From: Nocardia rhizosphaerihabitans
GTDB taxonomy: Bacteria; Actinomycetota; Actinomycetes; Mycobacteriales; Mycobacteriaceae
Reading direction: 5' to 3'
Length of the DNA: 64,000 nucleotides
NCBI RefSeq assembly: GCF_014646295.1
Contig: NZ_BMNE01000002.1
Coordinates: forward strand, 560,595 to 624,594
In this document: positions 1 through 9,239 of the stretch, piece after piece
How positions within the stretch are numbered: position 1 is the first letter of the stretch
Layout of the letters: each line of letters opens with the position of its first letter
Translations under genes and position numbers: made by a program
The notes under the pieces: model-generated
What the model saw: the letters and a program-made list of their open reading frames with translations, nothing else
Database searches by the model: none
Told to the model about the DNA's origin: nothing

Positions 1-505
1 GCAGCACCTGAACCTCAACGCCAAGGCCTTCGCCGCCATCCTGCGTGAGCACGGCACCAACGCCATCCTGAACCTCGTCGTCGACGGCAAGCAGCAGCTC
101 GCGATGACCAAGTCGGTCGTGGTCCACCCGATCCGCCGCTACATCGAGCACGCCGACCTGCTGATCGTCAAGCGTGGCGAGCGCGTCACCACCGACGTCA
201 ACGTCGTCGTCACCGGCGATGCCGCCGCGGGCACCCTGATCACCCAGGAAGCCACCAGCCTGTCCATCGAGGCCGACGCGCTGAAGCTGCCCGAGACGAT
301 CGAGATCTCGGTCGAGGGCATCGAGGCGGGCACCCAGATCCTGGCCGGCTCCATCGAGCTGCCCGCGGGCGTCACCCTGGCCGGCGACCCGGAGGCGCTG
401 ATCGTCAACGTGATCGCCGCGCCGTCCGCCGCGCAGGTCGAGGGCGAGGGCGAAGGCACCACCGCCGAGGCGCCGGCCGCGGAGACCGAGTCCGAGTCCG
501 AGTAA
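1..505 (+). CDS. rplY: 50S ribosomal protein L25 / general stress protein Ctc (5' truncated by window)
   Basis: The reading frame is open from base 2, so the start lies before the window; about 167 residues are visible. L25 of the Ctc type binds 5S rRNA in the large ribosomal subunit. The visible part includes the end of the 5S-binding domain ([15 protein letters not shown]) and the beta-rich TL5/Ctc C-terminal domain ([23 protein letters not shown] region), then an acidic tail rich in Glu, Ala and Ser as is usual in actinobacteria. pth follows 24 bases downstream, as in mycobacteria, so the two are probably cotranscribed. Confidence 0.93.
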   Translation, partial: QHLNLNAKAFAAILREHGTNAILNLVVDGKQQLAMTKSVVVHPIRRYIEHADLLIVKRGERVTTDVNVVVTGDAAAGTLITQEATSLSIEADALKLPETIEISVEGIEAGTQILAGSIELPAGVTLAGDPEALIVNVIAAPSAAQVEGEGEGTTAEAPAAETESESE

Positions 506-529
506 GACTCCCGCACCACGGTTCGGCCG

Positions 530-1108
530 ATGACCGAATCTTCCGGGCCCGCACTCGTGGTGGGGCTGGGTAACCCCGGCCCCGAATACGAGCGCACCCG
601 CCACAATGTGGGCTTCCTGGTCGCCGACGTGCTCGCCGAGCGCGTCGGCGGCCGTTTTGCCGTACACAAGAAGTCCGGCGCCGACCTGCTGCAGGCGCGG
701 CTGGACGGGCGCCAGATTCTGATCGCGAAGCCGCGCACCTACATGAACCTGTCCGGCAGGCCGGTGGCCGCGCTGGCCAAGTTCTTCTCGGTGCCCGTCG
801 ACCAGGTGATCGTCGTGCACGACGAGCTGGATCTGCCGTTCGGCACGATCCGGCTCAAGCAGGGCGGCGGCGAGGGCGGCCACAACGGTCTGCGGTCGAT
901 CTCGCAGGCGCTGACCACCAAGGAGTACCTGCGCACCAGGATCGGCATCGGCCGTCCGCCGGGACGCCAGGATCCCGCCGACTACGTGCTCAAGCCGTTC
1001 GCGGCCCCGGAACGTAAAGAGGTCCCGGTGATCGTCGAACAGGCCGCAGACGCGGTCGAGTTGCTGCTGAAGGTCGGGCTGGAAACCGCCCAGAACTCGC
1101 TGCATTGA
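530..1108 (+). CDS. pth: peptidyl-tRNA hydrolase
   Basis: Cleaves the ester bond of peptidyl-tRNAs released by stalled ribosomes and recycles tRNA in the cytoplasm. The 192-residue length is normal. The family signature is complete: GLGNPGPEY near residues 12-20, catalytic His25 in TRHNVG, Asn73 in YMNLSG, Asp98 in HDELDLP and Asn119 in GGHNG. It follows rplY at 24 bases, the standard actinobacterial pair. A strong inverted repeat lies just after the stop and separates it from the convergent ligase gene. Confidence 0.97.
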   Translation: MTESSGPALVVGLGNPGPEYERTRHNVGFLVADVLAERVGGRFAVHKKSGADLLQARLDGRQILIAKPRTYMNLSGRPVAALAKFFSVPVDQVIVVHDELDLPFGTIRLKQGGGEGGHNGLRSISQALTTKEYLRTRIGIGRPPGRQDPADYVLKPFAAPERKEVPVIVEQAADAVELLLKVGLETAQNSLH

Positions 1109-1118
1109 GTTGAACTCC

Positions 1119-1152
1119 CGGCGCGCCCAGGCGAATTCGTCTGGGCGCGCCG
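1119..1152. terminator. bidirectional hairpin terminator between pth and the acyl ligase gene
   Basis: A perfect 12-bp stem (1119-1130 with 1141-1152) and a 10-base loop lie exactly between two convergent stops (1108 and 1161). No long T-run follows, as is common in high-GC actinobacteria. Its position argues for termination in both directions. Confidence 0.75.
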
Positions 1153-1160
1153 AGTGCGTT

Positions 1161-2804
1161 TCAGCGCAGGTGCACCGCGGTCGCGGCGCGCCGGAGCTTG
1201 CCCGACGACGTCTTCGGCAGGGCGCCGGGGCCGAGGACCGCGACCGTGCGCGGGCGCGCGCCGACCTCGGCGAACACCTCGTGGACGATCTCGCGCTCCA
1301 TCCGCTTCACCTCGTCGGGTTCCTGGTAGTCGTTGGATTCCACCACCACCGCGAAACTTTCGCGCTTCTCGCCCGCGTCCAGGCGCACCGCCACCGCGTT
1401 GCCGGGACGCACGCCGGTCACGCGCAGCGCGGCCCGCTCGATATCGGTCGGGTAGATGTTGCGGCCGCCCATGATGATGACGTCCTTCATCCGCCCACAC
1501 ACCACGATCAGGCCCGCGTCGGTGAAGTAGCCGATGTCGCCGGTGTCGAGCCAGCCCTCCTCGTCCTGGGCGGGCCGGAATCCGTCGACGGTCACGTAGC
1601 CCGAAGTCACCGCGGGACCGCGCAATTCGATGATGCCGACCGTGCGGACCGGCAGCGGCTGCCGTTCGGTGTCGACGACGCGGCCCTCCAGATCGTCGAC
1701 GAGATGGCCGAGCGTCGGCAGTCTGCGCGGCGTGCCGTGGTGGCCGGTCTCGGCGACCGGCACCGCCTTGCCGACGGCCTCGAGCAGATCCGCGTCGATG
1801 ATGTCGAGCACCATGCCGTGGCCGCAGTCGGGCACCGACACGGCCAGCGTCGTCTCGGCCATGCCGTACACGGGGGTCAGCGCCATCGGGTTGAGCCCGA
1901 AGTGCTTGCCCGCCTCCGCGAGCGCGATCATCGTGTCCGGGTCGACCGGTTCGGCGCCGTTCCACATGTATCGCACGCTGGACAGGTCCATCGACCCCGG
2001 CTCGGCCTGCCGCAGCCGCCGGGCCAGCAGCGAGTAGGCGAAATTCGGTGCCGCGGTGACGGTTCCGCGGTACTTGTCGATCAGCTCCGCCCACAGCAGC
2101 GGCCTCGCCAGGAAGTCCAGCGGGGTCACGCAGACCACCTCGGCGCCGAATTGCATGGGCACGCTGAGGAATCCGACCATGCCCATGTCGTGGAACAGCG
2201 GCAGCCAGCTGATCATGACGTCGTCGTCGAGCTGGAACTTCACGCGATTGAACATCGCGCGCGCGTTGACGTTGAAGTTGCCGTGGGTGATGCGCACGGC
2301 CTTGGGCGACCCCGTCGATCCGGAGGTCAACTGCTGCAGGGCGATATCGGATTCGGTGGTCGGCACCGGATCGGTGTCGGGGCCGGAGTGCAGGTCCTCG
2401 ATCTTGACCACGGTGATCCCGCGTTCGAGCAGCACGGGTTCGGCGGCGGCGAACGGCGCGCCGAGCACCACGGCCTTGGCCTCGATCATGCCGAGCACGG
2501 TTTCGGTGTCGCGCACCCAGACCGCGAGATCGGTGCGCGGCGTCGGCTGATGCAGCATCGTGATGGAGGCGCCACGCATCCAGATCGCCTGACAGACCGG
2601 CGCGATGTCGACGGGCAGCCCGGCGAGCACGCCGACGGCGTCACCGTGCTCGATCCCGGCGGCCGCGAGACCACCCGCCATCCGCCGCGCCTGGCGATGA
2701 ATTTCCCCCCAGGTCTGCCGCAGCGGCGCCTCCGGTTCCCCGGTGACCAGCCCCCGTGGGCTGGTCAGCGCTGTGGCAAACATTTCGTCGGTGAACCTGC
2801 TCAA
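1161..2804 (-). CDS. fatty acyl-AMP/CoA ligase family protein (pks16/Rv1013-like)
   Basis: ANL-superfamily adenylating enzyme that activates a fatty acid with ATP. The AMP-binding signature [11 protein letters not shown] lies near residues 160-170, an acidic TGDIGYF segment and a C-terminal TSSGKLRR catalytic-lysine segment are present. About 547 residues fit acyl-AMP/acyl-CoA ligases. I chose the TTG at 2804 because AAAGGGAG lies 7-8 bases upstream; the frame stays open further upstream without a good ribosome site. In M. tuberculosis a related gene (Rv1013, pks16) also neighbours pth-rplY. Whether the product is acyl-AMP or acyl-CoA cannot be settled from the sequence alone. Confidence 0.87.
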   Translation of the reverse strand: MSRFTDEMFATALTSPRGLVTGEPEAPLRQTWGEIHRQARRMAGGLAAAGIEHGDAVGVLAGLPVDIAPVCQAIWMRGASITMLHQPTPRTDLAVWVRDTETVLGMIEAKAVVLGAPFAAAEPVLLERGITVVKIEDLHSGPDTDPVPTTESDIALQQLTSGSTGSPKAVRITHGNFNVNARAMFNRVKFQLDDDVMISWLPLFHDMGMVGFLSVPMQFGAEVVCVTPLDFLARPLLWAELIDKYRGTVTAAPNFAYSLLARRLRQAEPGSMDLSSVRYMWNGAEPVDPDTMIALAEAGKHFGLNPMALTPVYGMAETTLAVSVPDCGHGMVLDIIDADLLEAVGKAVPVAETGHHGTPRRLPTLGHLVDDLEGRVVDTERQPLPVRTVGIIELRGPAVTSGYVTVDGFRPAQDEEGWLDTGDIGYFTDAGLIVVCGRMKDVIIMGGRNIYPTDIERAALRVTGVRPGNAVAVRLDAGEKRESFAVVVESNDYQEPDEVKRMEREIVHEVFAEVGARPRTVAVLGPGALPKTSSGKLRRAATAVHLR

Positions 2805-3184
2805 CGTCGGACTCCCTTTACGCCAACGATCGGTTACGGCCGTGCTCCCAACAGAAAATCCCCGCCCGCCCAACGGGTGTTAACCCCGACTGACACCCGA
2901 GCACCCTCGCCGATCAGCTCTCGGCGGCGAAGGGGGCAGCGTAGCGGTCCACATATGGTCTACCCGATAGTGCCGACTTTTCCCGCATCAGCTGAACAGT
3001 TGCCACTCTGACCTGGGCGCGATGAACCGCTGCCGCGGCGCCCCTGTAGGCGTGGCAACGCGTGGCGCCCCGGTGCGACCACGATAGACCTGCCGTCGAT
3101 CGGCCGTGTGCCCTCCTGGTGAATTGCCTTGGCGCAGTTCGTTGCCCTCGGCAAGGACCCTGGCCGACCGGGTCGTCTGCCCGG
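2805..3184. other. intergenic region, promoter side of the acyl ligase gene
   Basis: I see no convincing gene in these 380 bases. The right part is downstream of egtE and the left part must hold the leftward promoter of the ligase. A small hairpin (CGCCGA with TCGGCG) near 2910-2930 is the only structure I noticed. Confidence 0.5.
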
Positions 3185-4363
3185 CTAGCGGGTGATGTCG
3201 GCCAGGGTGGCTACGAAGCGGTCGAGGTCGTCGGTGGTCACGAAGTAGTGGGGGGAGGCGCGGACGATGGCGGGGAGGGCGCGGGCGGTCATGTCGAGGA
3301 GGGTGGAGCCGGCGTGGCTGACGGTGACGGTGACGGCGTGGTCGGCGAGGCGGTCGCGTAGTTCGACGGGGTCGTGGTCGTCGGCGGTGAACGAGACGAT
3401 GCCGCTGTGTTCGGTGCCGAGGTCGCGGACGGTCACTCCGGGCAGTTCGGGCAGGGTTTTGCGGAGGTAGTCCGCGCGCTCGGCGACGGCGGCGTAGACC
3501 TCGTCGGGGCCGAGGGCGAGCAGGTAGTCGACGGCGGCGCCGAGGCCGAGGCGGGCGGCGACGTCGCATTCCCAGAATTCGAAGCGGGACGCGTCGGGGG
3601 CGAGGCGATATTCGCGCTCGCTCACCCACTCGGCGCTGTGCAGGTCGAGCCTGGCCGGTTCCATTGTCTGCGCCAATTCTTCGCGGAGGTAAAGGAATCC
3701 GGTGCCGCGTGGGCCGCGCAGCCACTTGCGTCCGGTGGCCGAGAGCGCGTCGACGCCGAGTTCGGCGACATCGATCGGCAGCTGGCCGATCGACTGGCAA
3801 GCATCGAGCAGGACAAGCGCGCCCGCCTCGTGGGCGATCCGGGTGGCCTCGGCGACGGGGTTCACCAGGCCGCCGTTGGTGGGCGCGTGCTGGAGCGAGA
3901 CCAGCCGTACCCGCTCGTCGAGCATGGCCGCGAGCGCGTCGGTGTCGAGGCGGCCGGTGTCGTCGCTGGGGATGTGCTCGACCACCGCGCCGGTCTGCTT
4001 GGCGCGCTGGAGCGCGGCGATCGCGTTGCTGGCGTAGTCGGCGCCGGAGATCAGGACGCGATCGCCGGGGCGCAGGGGTAGCGAGTAGGCGAAATCGGCC
4101 CACGACCGGGTAGCGCTGTCGCTGAGCGCGATGGTGTCGGCGGTGGCGCCGATGAGGGTCGCGATCGAGGTCTTCACCGCGGCGAGGTCATCGAGACGTT
4201 CGTTTGCTGCACGATAGCCACCGATCTCCGCTTCCCGGTGCAGATGGCCGATGACGGTGTCGGTGACCACCCGCGGTGGCAGCGAGGATCCGGCGCTGTC
4301 GAGGAATACCTGTCCGGTGGCAAGTCCGGGGGTGGCGGCTCTGATCGCGGCGAGATCCATCAT
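3185..4363 (-). CDS. egtE: ergothioneine biosynthesis PLP-dependent C-S lyase EgtE
   Basis: Class-V aminotransferase-fold PLP enzyme. EgtE converts the hercynylcysteine sulfoxide intermediate to ergothioneine, the last step of the pathway. The Schiff-base lysine is in ATGRKWLRGPRG (about residue 213 from this start), the PLP-binding Asp is in LLDACQS (about 187) and an HAPTNGG loop precedes it. About 392 residues is normal. The family also contains cysteine desulfurases; the egtABCD neighbours decide the call. The start at 4363 (MMDLAAIRA) opens the conserved N-terminus; an upstream in-frame codon at 4405 would add 14 unlikely residues. It is divergent from egtA, unlike the mycobacterial cluster where egtE is last in the same direction. 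Confidence 0.85.
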   Translation of the reverse strand: MMDLAAIRAATPGLATGQVFLDSAGSSLPPRVVTDTVIGHLHREAEIGGYRAANERLDDLAAVKTSIATLIGATADTIALSDSATRSWADFAYSLPLRPGDRVLISGADYASNAIAALQRAKQTGAVVEHIPSDDTGRLDTDALAAMLDERVRLVSLQHAPTNGGLVNPVAEATRIAHEAGALVLLDACQSIGQLPIDVAELGVDALSATGRKWLRGPRGTGFLYLREELAQTMEPARLDLHSAEWVSEREYRLAPDASRFEFWECDVAARLGLGAAVDYLLALGPDEVYAAVAERADYLRKTLPELPGVTVRDLGTEHSGIVSFTADDHDPVELRDRLADHAVTVTVSHAGSTLLDMTARALPAIVRASPHYFVTTDDLDRFVATLADITR

Positions 4364-4496
4364 GGCGACGACCCTAGCGTCCCGAGGCGTTCCCCAATTC
4401 GTCACTTTTCCTGTCGGTGCCCGTCGCTACTCTGGAATGAGTCGGTTGCACGAACACGCGAATTCCCCCGATGGAACACAGCACGCGGAGGTTGGC
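4364..4496. promoter_or_regulatory. divergent egtE / egtA promoter region
   Basis: This 133-base interval must hold the start signals of both egtE and the egtABCD operon. A TACTCT element near 4430 is a plausible -10 for egtA, but no -35 is convincing. A GGAGG ribosome site lies just before the egtA ATG at 4497. I see no clear regulator operator. Confidence 0.45.
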
Positions 4497-5774
4497 ATGG
4501 CGGTCACTCTGGAACGTTCTTCGTGGCCTGATTCCGCCACTGACCAGGGCGAACTATCGTCCAGAGCGGCGGCGGAGGCCTATGTCGGCGGTGTCTGCTT
4601 CAAGCTCGGACCACCCGCGCTGATCGGCGCCGAACTGGAGTGGCTCACCGCCGGGCCCGCCGGTGCGCGCCCCTCGCTCGAGCTGATGGCAGCGGCCCTC
4701 GGGCCACACGCGCCCACCTCGATCGCCCCGGCTTCGGCCGCGGCACCCCTGCCCGGCGGGAGCATGGTCACCCTCGAACCGGGTGGTCAGATAGAACTTT
4801 CCAGCGCCCCGTTCGCCGATACCGAGGCGCTGACGCGGAATCTGCGCGCTGATGCGGCCCGTTTGCGGGACCTGCTCGCCGCCCACGATATCGACATCAT
4901 CTCCGCCGCCGCCGATGCCGATCGGCCCGCCGGGCGGCTGCTCAGGCTCCCTCGCTACGCCGCCATGGAACGCCGGTTCGCCGGTGTCGGTCCGTTCGGC
5001 GGCCTGATGATGTGCAATACCGCCGCCACCCAGGTCAGCGTCGACGCGGGCGTCGATCCCGACGAGGTCAGGGCGCGCTGGACGGCGCTCTACGCGCTCG
5101 GACCGGCCCTGATCGCCGCCTTCGCATGCTCGCCCGTCCTGCACGGCGCACCGCAGGGCGAGTGGGTCTCGCAGCGGATGCGCACCTGGCTGCGGCTCGA
5201 CCCGTCCCGCACCCGCCCACCGGTCGCCGACTGGGGTGATCCGATCACGGCCTACGCGCACTGGGCGCTGGACGTGCCGCTGCTGTGTGTGCGCTGCACA
5301 GAGCGCGACGCCGACTGGTCGCCACCGCCGGGCGCCACCTTCGCCGACTGGCTGGCGGGCGCACTCGACGACGAGGTCGGTCGCAGACCGGGCATCGCCG
5401 ACCTCGACTATCACCTGACCACCCTGTTCCCACCGGTCAGGGCCTCGGGCCACCTCGAGGTCCGCTACCTCGACACCCAGCCCGGCGATACCTGGACCAC
5501 CCCGATCCACGTCGTCGACGCGCTGTTGTCGACACCGGCGGTGGTCGAGAAGGCGACGGCCATCGCCGCCCCGACGGCAGGAGAGTGGCTGGGCGCGGCA
5601 CGCACCGGACTGCAGGACCCCGAATTACGTCGAGCCGCAGTCGATCTGCTCGAGCTGGCCGAGCAGCACGCCCGGTCAGATACTGCCGCACGGGAATTGG
5701 GACTCGCCGCCCGCCGATGTCGGTCCGGCCGCAGCCCGCTCACCGTGGCGCAGCCGGCACGCAACGGATCGTGA
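4497..5774 (+). CDS. egtA: glutamate-cysteine ligase EgtA (ergothioneine pathway)
   Basis: Joins glutamate and cysteine to gamma-glutamylcysteine, the sulfur donor used by EgtB. It is a GCS2-type glutamate-cysteine ligase of about 425 residues, with the substrate/metal segment GAELEWL near the N-terminus and the HLEVRYLD segment in the C-terminal half. I chose the ATG at 4497 because GCGGAGG lies at proper distance; upstream in-frame starts run into the divergent promoter region. It is the first gene of the egtABCD operon, with egtB 58 bases after its stop. Confidence 0.88.
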   Translation: MAVTLERSSWPDSATDQGELSSRAAAEAYVGGVCFKLGPPALIGAELEWLTAGPAGARPSLELMAAALGPHAPTSIAPASAAAPLPGGSMVTLEPGGQIELSSAPFADTEALTRNLRADAARLRDLLAAHDIDIISAAADADRPAGRLLRLPRYAAMERRFAGVGPFGGLMMCNTAATQVSVDAGVDPDEVRARWTALYALGPALIAAFACSPVLHGAPQGEWVSQRMRTWLRLDPSRTRPPVADWGDPITAYAHWALDVPLLCVRCTERDADWSPPPGATFADWLAGALDDEVGRRPGIADLDYHLTTLFPPVRASGHLEVRYLDTQPGDTWTTPIHVVDALLSTPAVVEKATAIAAPTAGEWLGAARTGLQDPELRRAAVDLLELAEQHARSDTAARELGLAARRCRSGRSPLTVAQPARNGS

Positions 5775-5832
5775 CGATCCCGCGCTTCGATCCCGATGTC
5801 GTTGTCGCCCCTCTTCGTTCGGAGCTGATCCC

Positions 5833-7167
5833 GTGACTCTTTCCGCCCCCACCGACCACAGCGGCCGCGACCGCATGCGCGAGCGGATCGCCGAAGTGCT
5901 GCAGCGCGCCCGCAGCCGCACCGCCACCCTCACCGACAGTGTCGACGAGGCCGACCTCGTCGCCCAGCATTCGCCCCTGATGAGCCCGCTGGTCTGGGAT
6001 CTCGCGCACATCGGCAATCAGGAAGAACTCTGGCTGGTCCGCGACGTCGGCGGCCGCGAGGCCGTCCGGGCCGATATCGACGAGCTCTACGACGCGTTCA
6101 AGCACGCCCGCGCGAACCGTCCCGCGCTGCCGCTGCTGAACCCTGATCAGGCGCGTGGCTACGTCGGCACGGTGCGCGACAAGGTCTGGGACGTCCTGGG
6201 TTCCAGCGCGCTGTCCGGTGACCCGCTGGTGGACAACGGCTTCGCGTTCGGCATGATCGCCCAGCACGAACAGCAGCACGACGAGACCATGCTCGCCACC
6301 CATCAGCTGCGCCTCGGCGCGCCGGTACTGTCCGCGCCGCCCGCGCCCACCGCGCAGGCGCCGATCGGCGGCGAAGTCGTCGTTCCCGCAGGCGAATTCC
6401 TGATGGGCACCTCCGCCGACCCGTGGGCGCTGGACAACGAACGCCCCGCCCACCCGGTGCACGTGCCCGGCTTCGCCATCGATGTCGCGCCGGTGACCAA
6501 CGAGCAGTACCTGGCCTTCATCGCCGACGGTGGCTACGAGCGGCCCGAACTGTGGTCGGATCGGGGCTGGGCGCACCGGCAGGAGGCCGGGCTCGTCGCA
6601 CCACAGTTCTGGGAGCGCGACGGCACACAGTGGACGCGCCGGGCCTTCGGTGTCAGCGCACCGCTGCGGCCCAGGCAGCCGGTGGTGCACGTGTGCTGGT
6701 TCGAGGCGGAGGCCTACGCGCGCTGGGCGGGCAAGCGATTGCCGACCGAGGCCGAGTGGGAGAAGGCGGCCCGATTCGATCCGGCCACCGGAGCGTCGCG
6801 CCGCTATCCGTGGGGCGAGGACACGCCGGACGAGCGCCTGGCCAATCTCGGTCAGCGACACCTCGAGCCCGCCGACGTCGGCGCGTACCCGGCCGGTGTG
6901 TCGGCGACCGGCGTGCACCAGCTGATCGGCGACGTCTGGGAATGGTGCGCTTCGGGTTTCGAGGCGTATCCCGGATTCCGCCCGTTCCCCTACCGCGAGT
7001 ACTCGGAAGTCTTCTTCGGCGGCGACTACCGCATCCTGCGCGGCGGCTCGTTCGGCACCGACGAGGTCGCCTGCCGCGGTACCTTCCGCAACTGGGACCA
7101 CCCGATCCGTCGCCAGATCTTCGCCGGGTTCCGCCTGGCCCGCGACCTGAGCGAGGACGAACGCTGA
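5833..7167 (+). CDS. egtB: iron-dependent sulfoxide synthase EgtB
   Basis: Oxidatively couples gamma-glutamylcysteine to N-alpha-trimethylhistidine (hercynine), the key C-S bond step of ergothioneine synthesis. An N-terminal DinB_2 domain carries the three-histidine iron site: His59 (DLAHIGNQEE), His145 and His149 (QHEQQHDE). The C-terminal FGE/sulfatase-modifying domain shows RLPTEAEWEKAARF and WEWCASGF. The length of 444 is normal. A GTG start has GGAG upstream. The stop TGA overlaps the ATG of a tiny downstream frame (TGATG). Confidence 0.95.
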   Translation: MTLSAPTDHSGRDRMRERIAEVLQRARSRTATLTDSVDEADLVAQHSPLMSPLVWDLAHIGNQEELWLVRDVGGREAVRADIDELYDAFKHARANRPALPLLNPDQARGYVGTVRDKVWDVLGSSALSGDPLVDNGFAFGMIAQHEQQHDETMLATHQLRLGAPVLSAPPAPTAQAPIGGEVVVPAGEFLMGTSADPWALDNERPAHPVHVPGFAIDVAPVTNEQYLAFIADGGYERPELWSDRGWAHRQEAGLVAPQFWERDGTQWTRRAFGVSAPLRPRQPVVHVCWFEAEAYARWAGKRLPTEAEWEKAARFDPATGASRRYPWGEDTPDERLANLGQRHLEPADVGAYPAGVSATGVHQLIGDVWEWCASGFEAYPGFRPFPYREYSEVFFGGDYRILRGGSFGTDEVACRGTFRNWDHPIRRQIFAGFRLARDLSEDER

Positions 7168-7223
7168 TGGCCGGGCTGGACTACGCGCGCTATCAGGCGG
7201 CACGGTGGGAAGGCGGATGCTGA
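7167..7223 (+). CDS. 18-residue micro-ORF A between egtB and egtC
   Basis: An ATG in the TGATG at the egtB stop opens an 18-codon frame reading MAGLDYARYQAARWEGGC, and its own stop again forms TGATG. It is followed by a second frame of identical length and similar sequence, and then by egtC. The chained stop-start junctions would allow coupled translation from egtB to egtC. The function is unknown. It could be a decayed duplication of a short coding segment rather than a peptide with a job. Confidence 0.4.
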   Translation: MAGLDYARYQAARWEGGC

Positions 7224-7279
7224 TGGGCGGGCGAGATTTCGCGCGCTGCCGACCCGCGCGGCACGAGGGTGGACGCTGA
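7223..7279 (+). CDS. 18-residue micro-ORF B, tandem homologue of micro-ORF A
   Basis: It reads MGGRDFARCRPARHEGGR and matches micro-ORF A at about half its positions (M-GG/AG--D-AR---AR-EGG-). It lies exactly 56 bases downstream, so the two are tandem units with identical junctions. Its TGA overlaps the egtC ATG. Both frames are short enough to be missed by gene callers. Translation is inferred, not shown. Confidence 0.4.
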   Translation: MGGRDFARCRPARHEGGR

Positions 7280-8268
7280 TGTGCAGGCAACTCGGATACG
7301 TCGGCCCGCCGGTGGCGGTCGGCGAACTCGTCGTGCGCGGCCCCCAGTCGCTGTACGTGCAGTCCTGGGCGCCGCGGGAGATGCGCGGCGGCGGCACGAT
7401 CAACGCCGACGGTTTCGGCGTCGCCTGGTGGCGTCGCGCCGAGGTGGGTGTCGAGGGCACGCGTGACGCGGTCACCAGATACCGCAACCCCGCGCCGATC
7501 TGGACCGATCCGGCCGTCACCGAGGTGCTCGGGCAGGTGGAGTCGCGCGCCGTGCTCGCCGCCGTCCGGTCGGCCACCGTCGGTATGCCGGTGGAGCGCG
7601 CGGCCTGCGCGCCGTTCGTCGACGAGCACTGGGCGTTCAGCCACAACGGCGTCGTCCCCGACTGGCGGACAACACTGGCGCTCGCCCTCGCCGACCTTGA
7701 CGAGATACTGGCCTCCGCACCAGGACTCGATGCGCCCCCCGGTTCGTTACATGCCCAGGGAAACGGTGCGGTGCCGTCGGGTTCGTCTGCCGGGGCGTTT
7801 TCCGGCGCGGAGTACGCCGGTGCAGCGCAGTCCGCCGAATCGGTGCGGATCCGCCCCGATGCCGCGCCCCTGTTCGGTTCGGCCGCTGCGCTGTTGCAGG
7901 CCGAGGCGCTCACCGATTCCGCGGCGCTGTGGGTTTTGCTTCGTGGCCTGCTCGGGGCGATCCGACCCGGCGGCCCGGTCGCCGACGCGGCCGACGCATT
8001 GCGCCTGCTGACTACCGCGGTGTTGCGGCACCAGCCCAATGCCCGCCTGAACCTGTTGCTCGGCAACGGGACCCAGCTGTGGGCCACCACCTGCTGGCAC
8101 GCGCTGTCGGTCCTCGTCGCCGACGACTACACCGTGCTGTGCTCCGAACCGTACGACGACGATCCACGGTGGCAGCCGGTCGCCGATCGCCAACTGGTGA
8201 TCGCGGGCCCCGGCCACTGCACCATCACCGCTCTCGAGCTTCCCGTCACCGAAAGGGTCCGTTCATGA
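7279..8268 (+). CDS. egtC: class II glutamine amidotransferase EgtC
   Basis: Removes the gamma-glutamyl group from the EgtB sulfoxide product so that EgtE can finish ergothioneine. It is an N-terminal nucleophile hydrolase: Met-Cys2 starts the protein, so Cys2 becomes the nucleophile after Met removal, and the GADGFGVAWW-like and FSHNGVV segments are family marks. At 329 residues it is about 100 longer than the mycobacterial protein as I recall it. The excess is a Gly/Ala/Ser/Pro-rich stretch around residues 135-200 with low-complexity character. The start couples to micro-ORF B and the stop overlaps egtD. Confidence 0.9.
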   Translation: MCRQLGYVGPPVAVGELVVRGPQSLYVQSWAPREMRGGGTINADGFGVAWWRRAEVGVEGTRDAVTRYRNPAPIWTDPAVTEVLGQVESRAVLAAVRSATVGMPVERAACAPFVDEHWAFSHNGVVPDWRTTLALALADLDEILASAPGLDAPPGSLHAQGNGAVPSGSSAGAFSGAEYAGAAQSAESVRIRPDAAPLFGSAAALLQAEALTDSAALWVLLRGLLGAIRPGGPVADAADALRLLTTAVLRHQPNARLNLLLGNGTQLWATTCWHALSVLVADDYTVLCSEPYDDDPRWQPVADRQLVIAGPGHCTITALELPVTERVRS

Positions 8269-9236
8269 CCGCGCCGCTGCTGGACATCCACCTCACCGAC
8301 GACGACCTCACCGCGGCCTTGCGCACCGACGCCCGCACCGGCCTCACCGCCACCCCGAAATCGTTGCCGCCCAAATGGTTCTACGATGCCCGCGGCAGCG
8401 AGCTGTTCGAGCAGATCACCGAACTGCCCGAGTACTACCCGACCCGCACCGAGCGGGCCCTGCTGCAGCGGGTCGTCGGCGAGATCGCCGCGGCAGCCCG
8501 CCCCGAGGTGCTGGTGGAACTCGGGTCAGGCTCGGCCGCCAAGACCCGCCTGCTGCTCGACGCGCTCAGCGCCGAAGGCTCTCTGAAAACCTATGTACCG
8601 CAGGATGTCTCGGCCTCGGCGCTGCGTGGCGCGGCCGGCGAGATCGCGACCGAGTACCCGAACCTGGCCGTGCACGGCGTCGTCAGCGACTTCACCGACA
8701 CCCTGCACAATCTGCCGCGCGGCGGCCGCCGGATGATCGCCTTCCTCGGCGGCACCATCGGCAACCTGGTGCCCGCCGAGCGCGCCGAGTTCCTGTCCGG
8801 CATCAACGAGGTGCTCGAACCCGGCGAGCTGCTGCTGCTCGGCGCGGGCCTGGTGATCGACCCGGCCGTCCTCGTCCCCGCCTACGACGACGCCGCCGGC
8901 GTCACCGCGGAGTTCAACCGCAATGTCCTGCACGTGCTCAACCACCGCCTCGGCGCCGACTTCGACCCGGACAGGTTCGAGCACATCGCGCTGTGGGACG
9001 CCGAGAACGAATGGATCGAGATGCGCCTGCGCGCCACCGAGGCGATGACCGCCACCGTCGCCGACCTGGACCTGACCGTCGACTTCGCGGCGGGCGAGCA
9101 GATGCGCACCGAGATCTCCGCCAAGTTCCGCCCCGACGGCCTGCGCGCGGAACTCGACGCCGCGGGCTTCACCACGGTACACACCTGGACCGACCAGGAC
9201 GACCGCTTCGCCCTGGTCCTGGCCGAACGACGCTGA
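8265..9236 (+). CDS. egtD: L-histidine N-alpha-methyltransferase EgtD
   Basis: Trimethylates histidine to hercynine with three S-adenosylmethionine molecules, the first committed step to ergothioneine. The SAM-binding segment VELGSGSAAKTR lies near residue 84; FLGGTIGN and the C-terminal EIS-KF substrate loop fit the family. The 323-residue length is normal. The ATG overlaps the egtC stop by four bases (ATGA), so the operon is translationally coupled to its end. The stop is three bases from a convergent DUF5709 gene. Confidence 0.95.
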   Translation: MTAPLLDIHLTDDDLTAALRTDARTGLTATPKSLPPKWFYDARGSELFEQITELPEYYPTRTERALLQRVVGEIAAAARPEVLVELGSGSAAKTRLLLDALSAEGSLKTYVPQDVSASALRGAAGEIATEYPNLAVHGVVSDFTDTLHNLPRGGRRMIAFLGGTIGNLVPAERAEFLSGINEVLEPGELLLLGAGLVIDPAVLVPAYDDAAGVTAEFNRNVLHVLNHRLGADFDPDRFEHIALWDAENEWIEMRLRATEAMTATVADLDLTVDFAAGEQMRTEISAKFRPDGLRAELDAAGFTTVHTWTDQDDRFALVLAERR

Positions 9237-9239
9237 GGG

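Noticed and set aside
1110..3011. Long rightward open frame opposite the acyl ligase
   Set aside because: It is a shadow of the ligase gene: Arg/His/Gly-rich, no motifs, no ribosome site, and the true gene on the other strand has complete ANL motifs.
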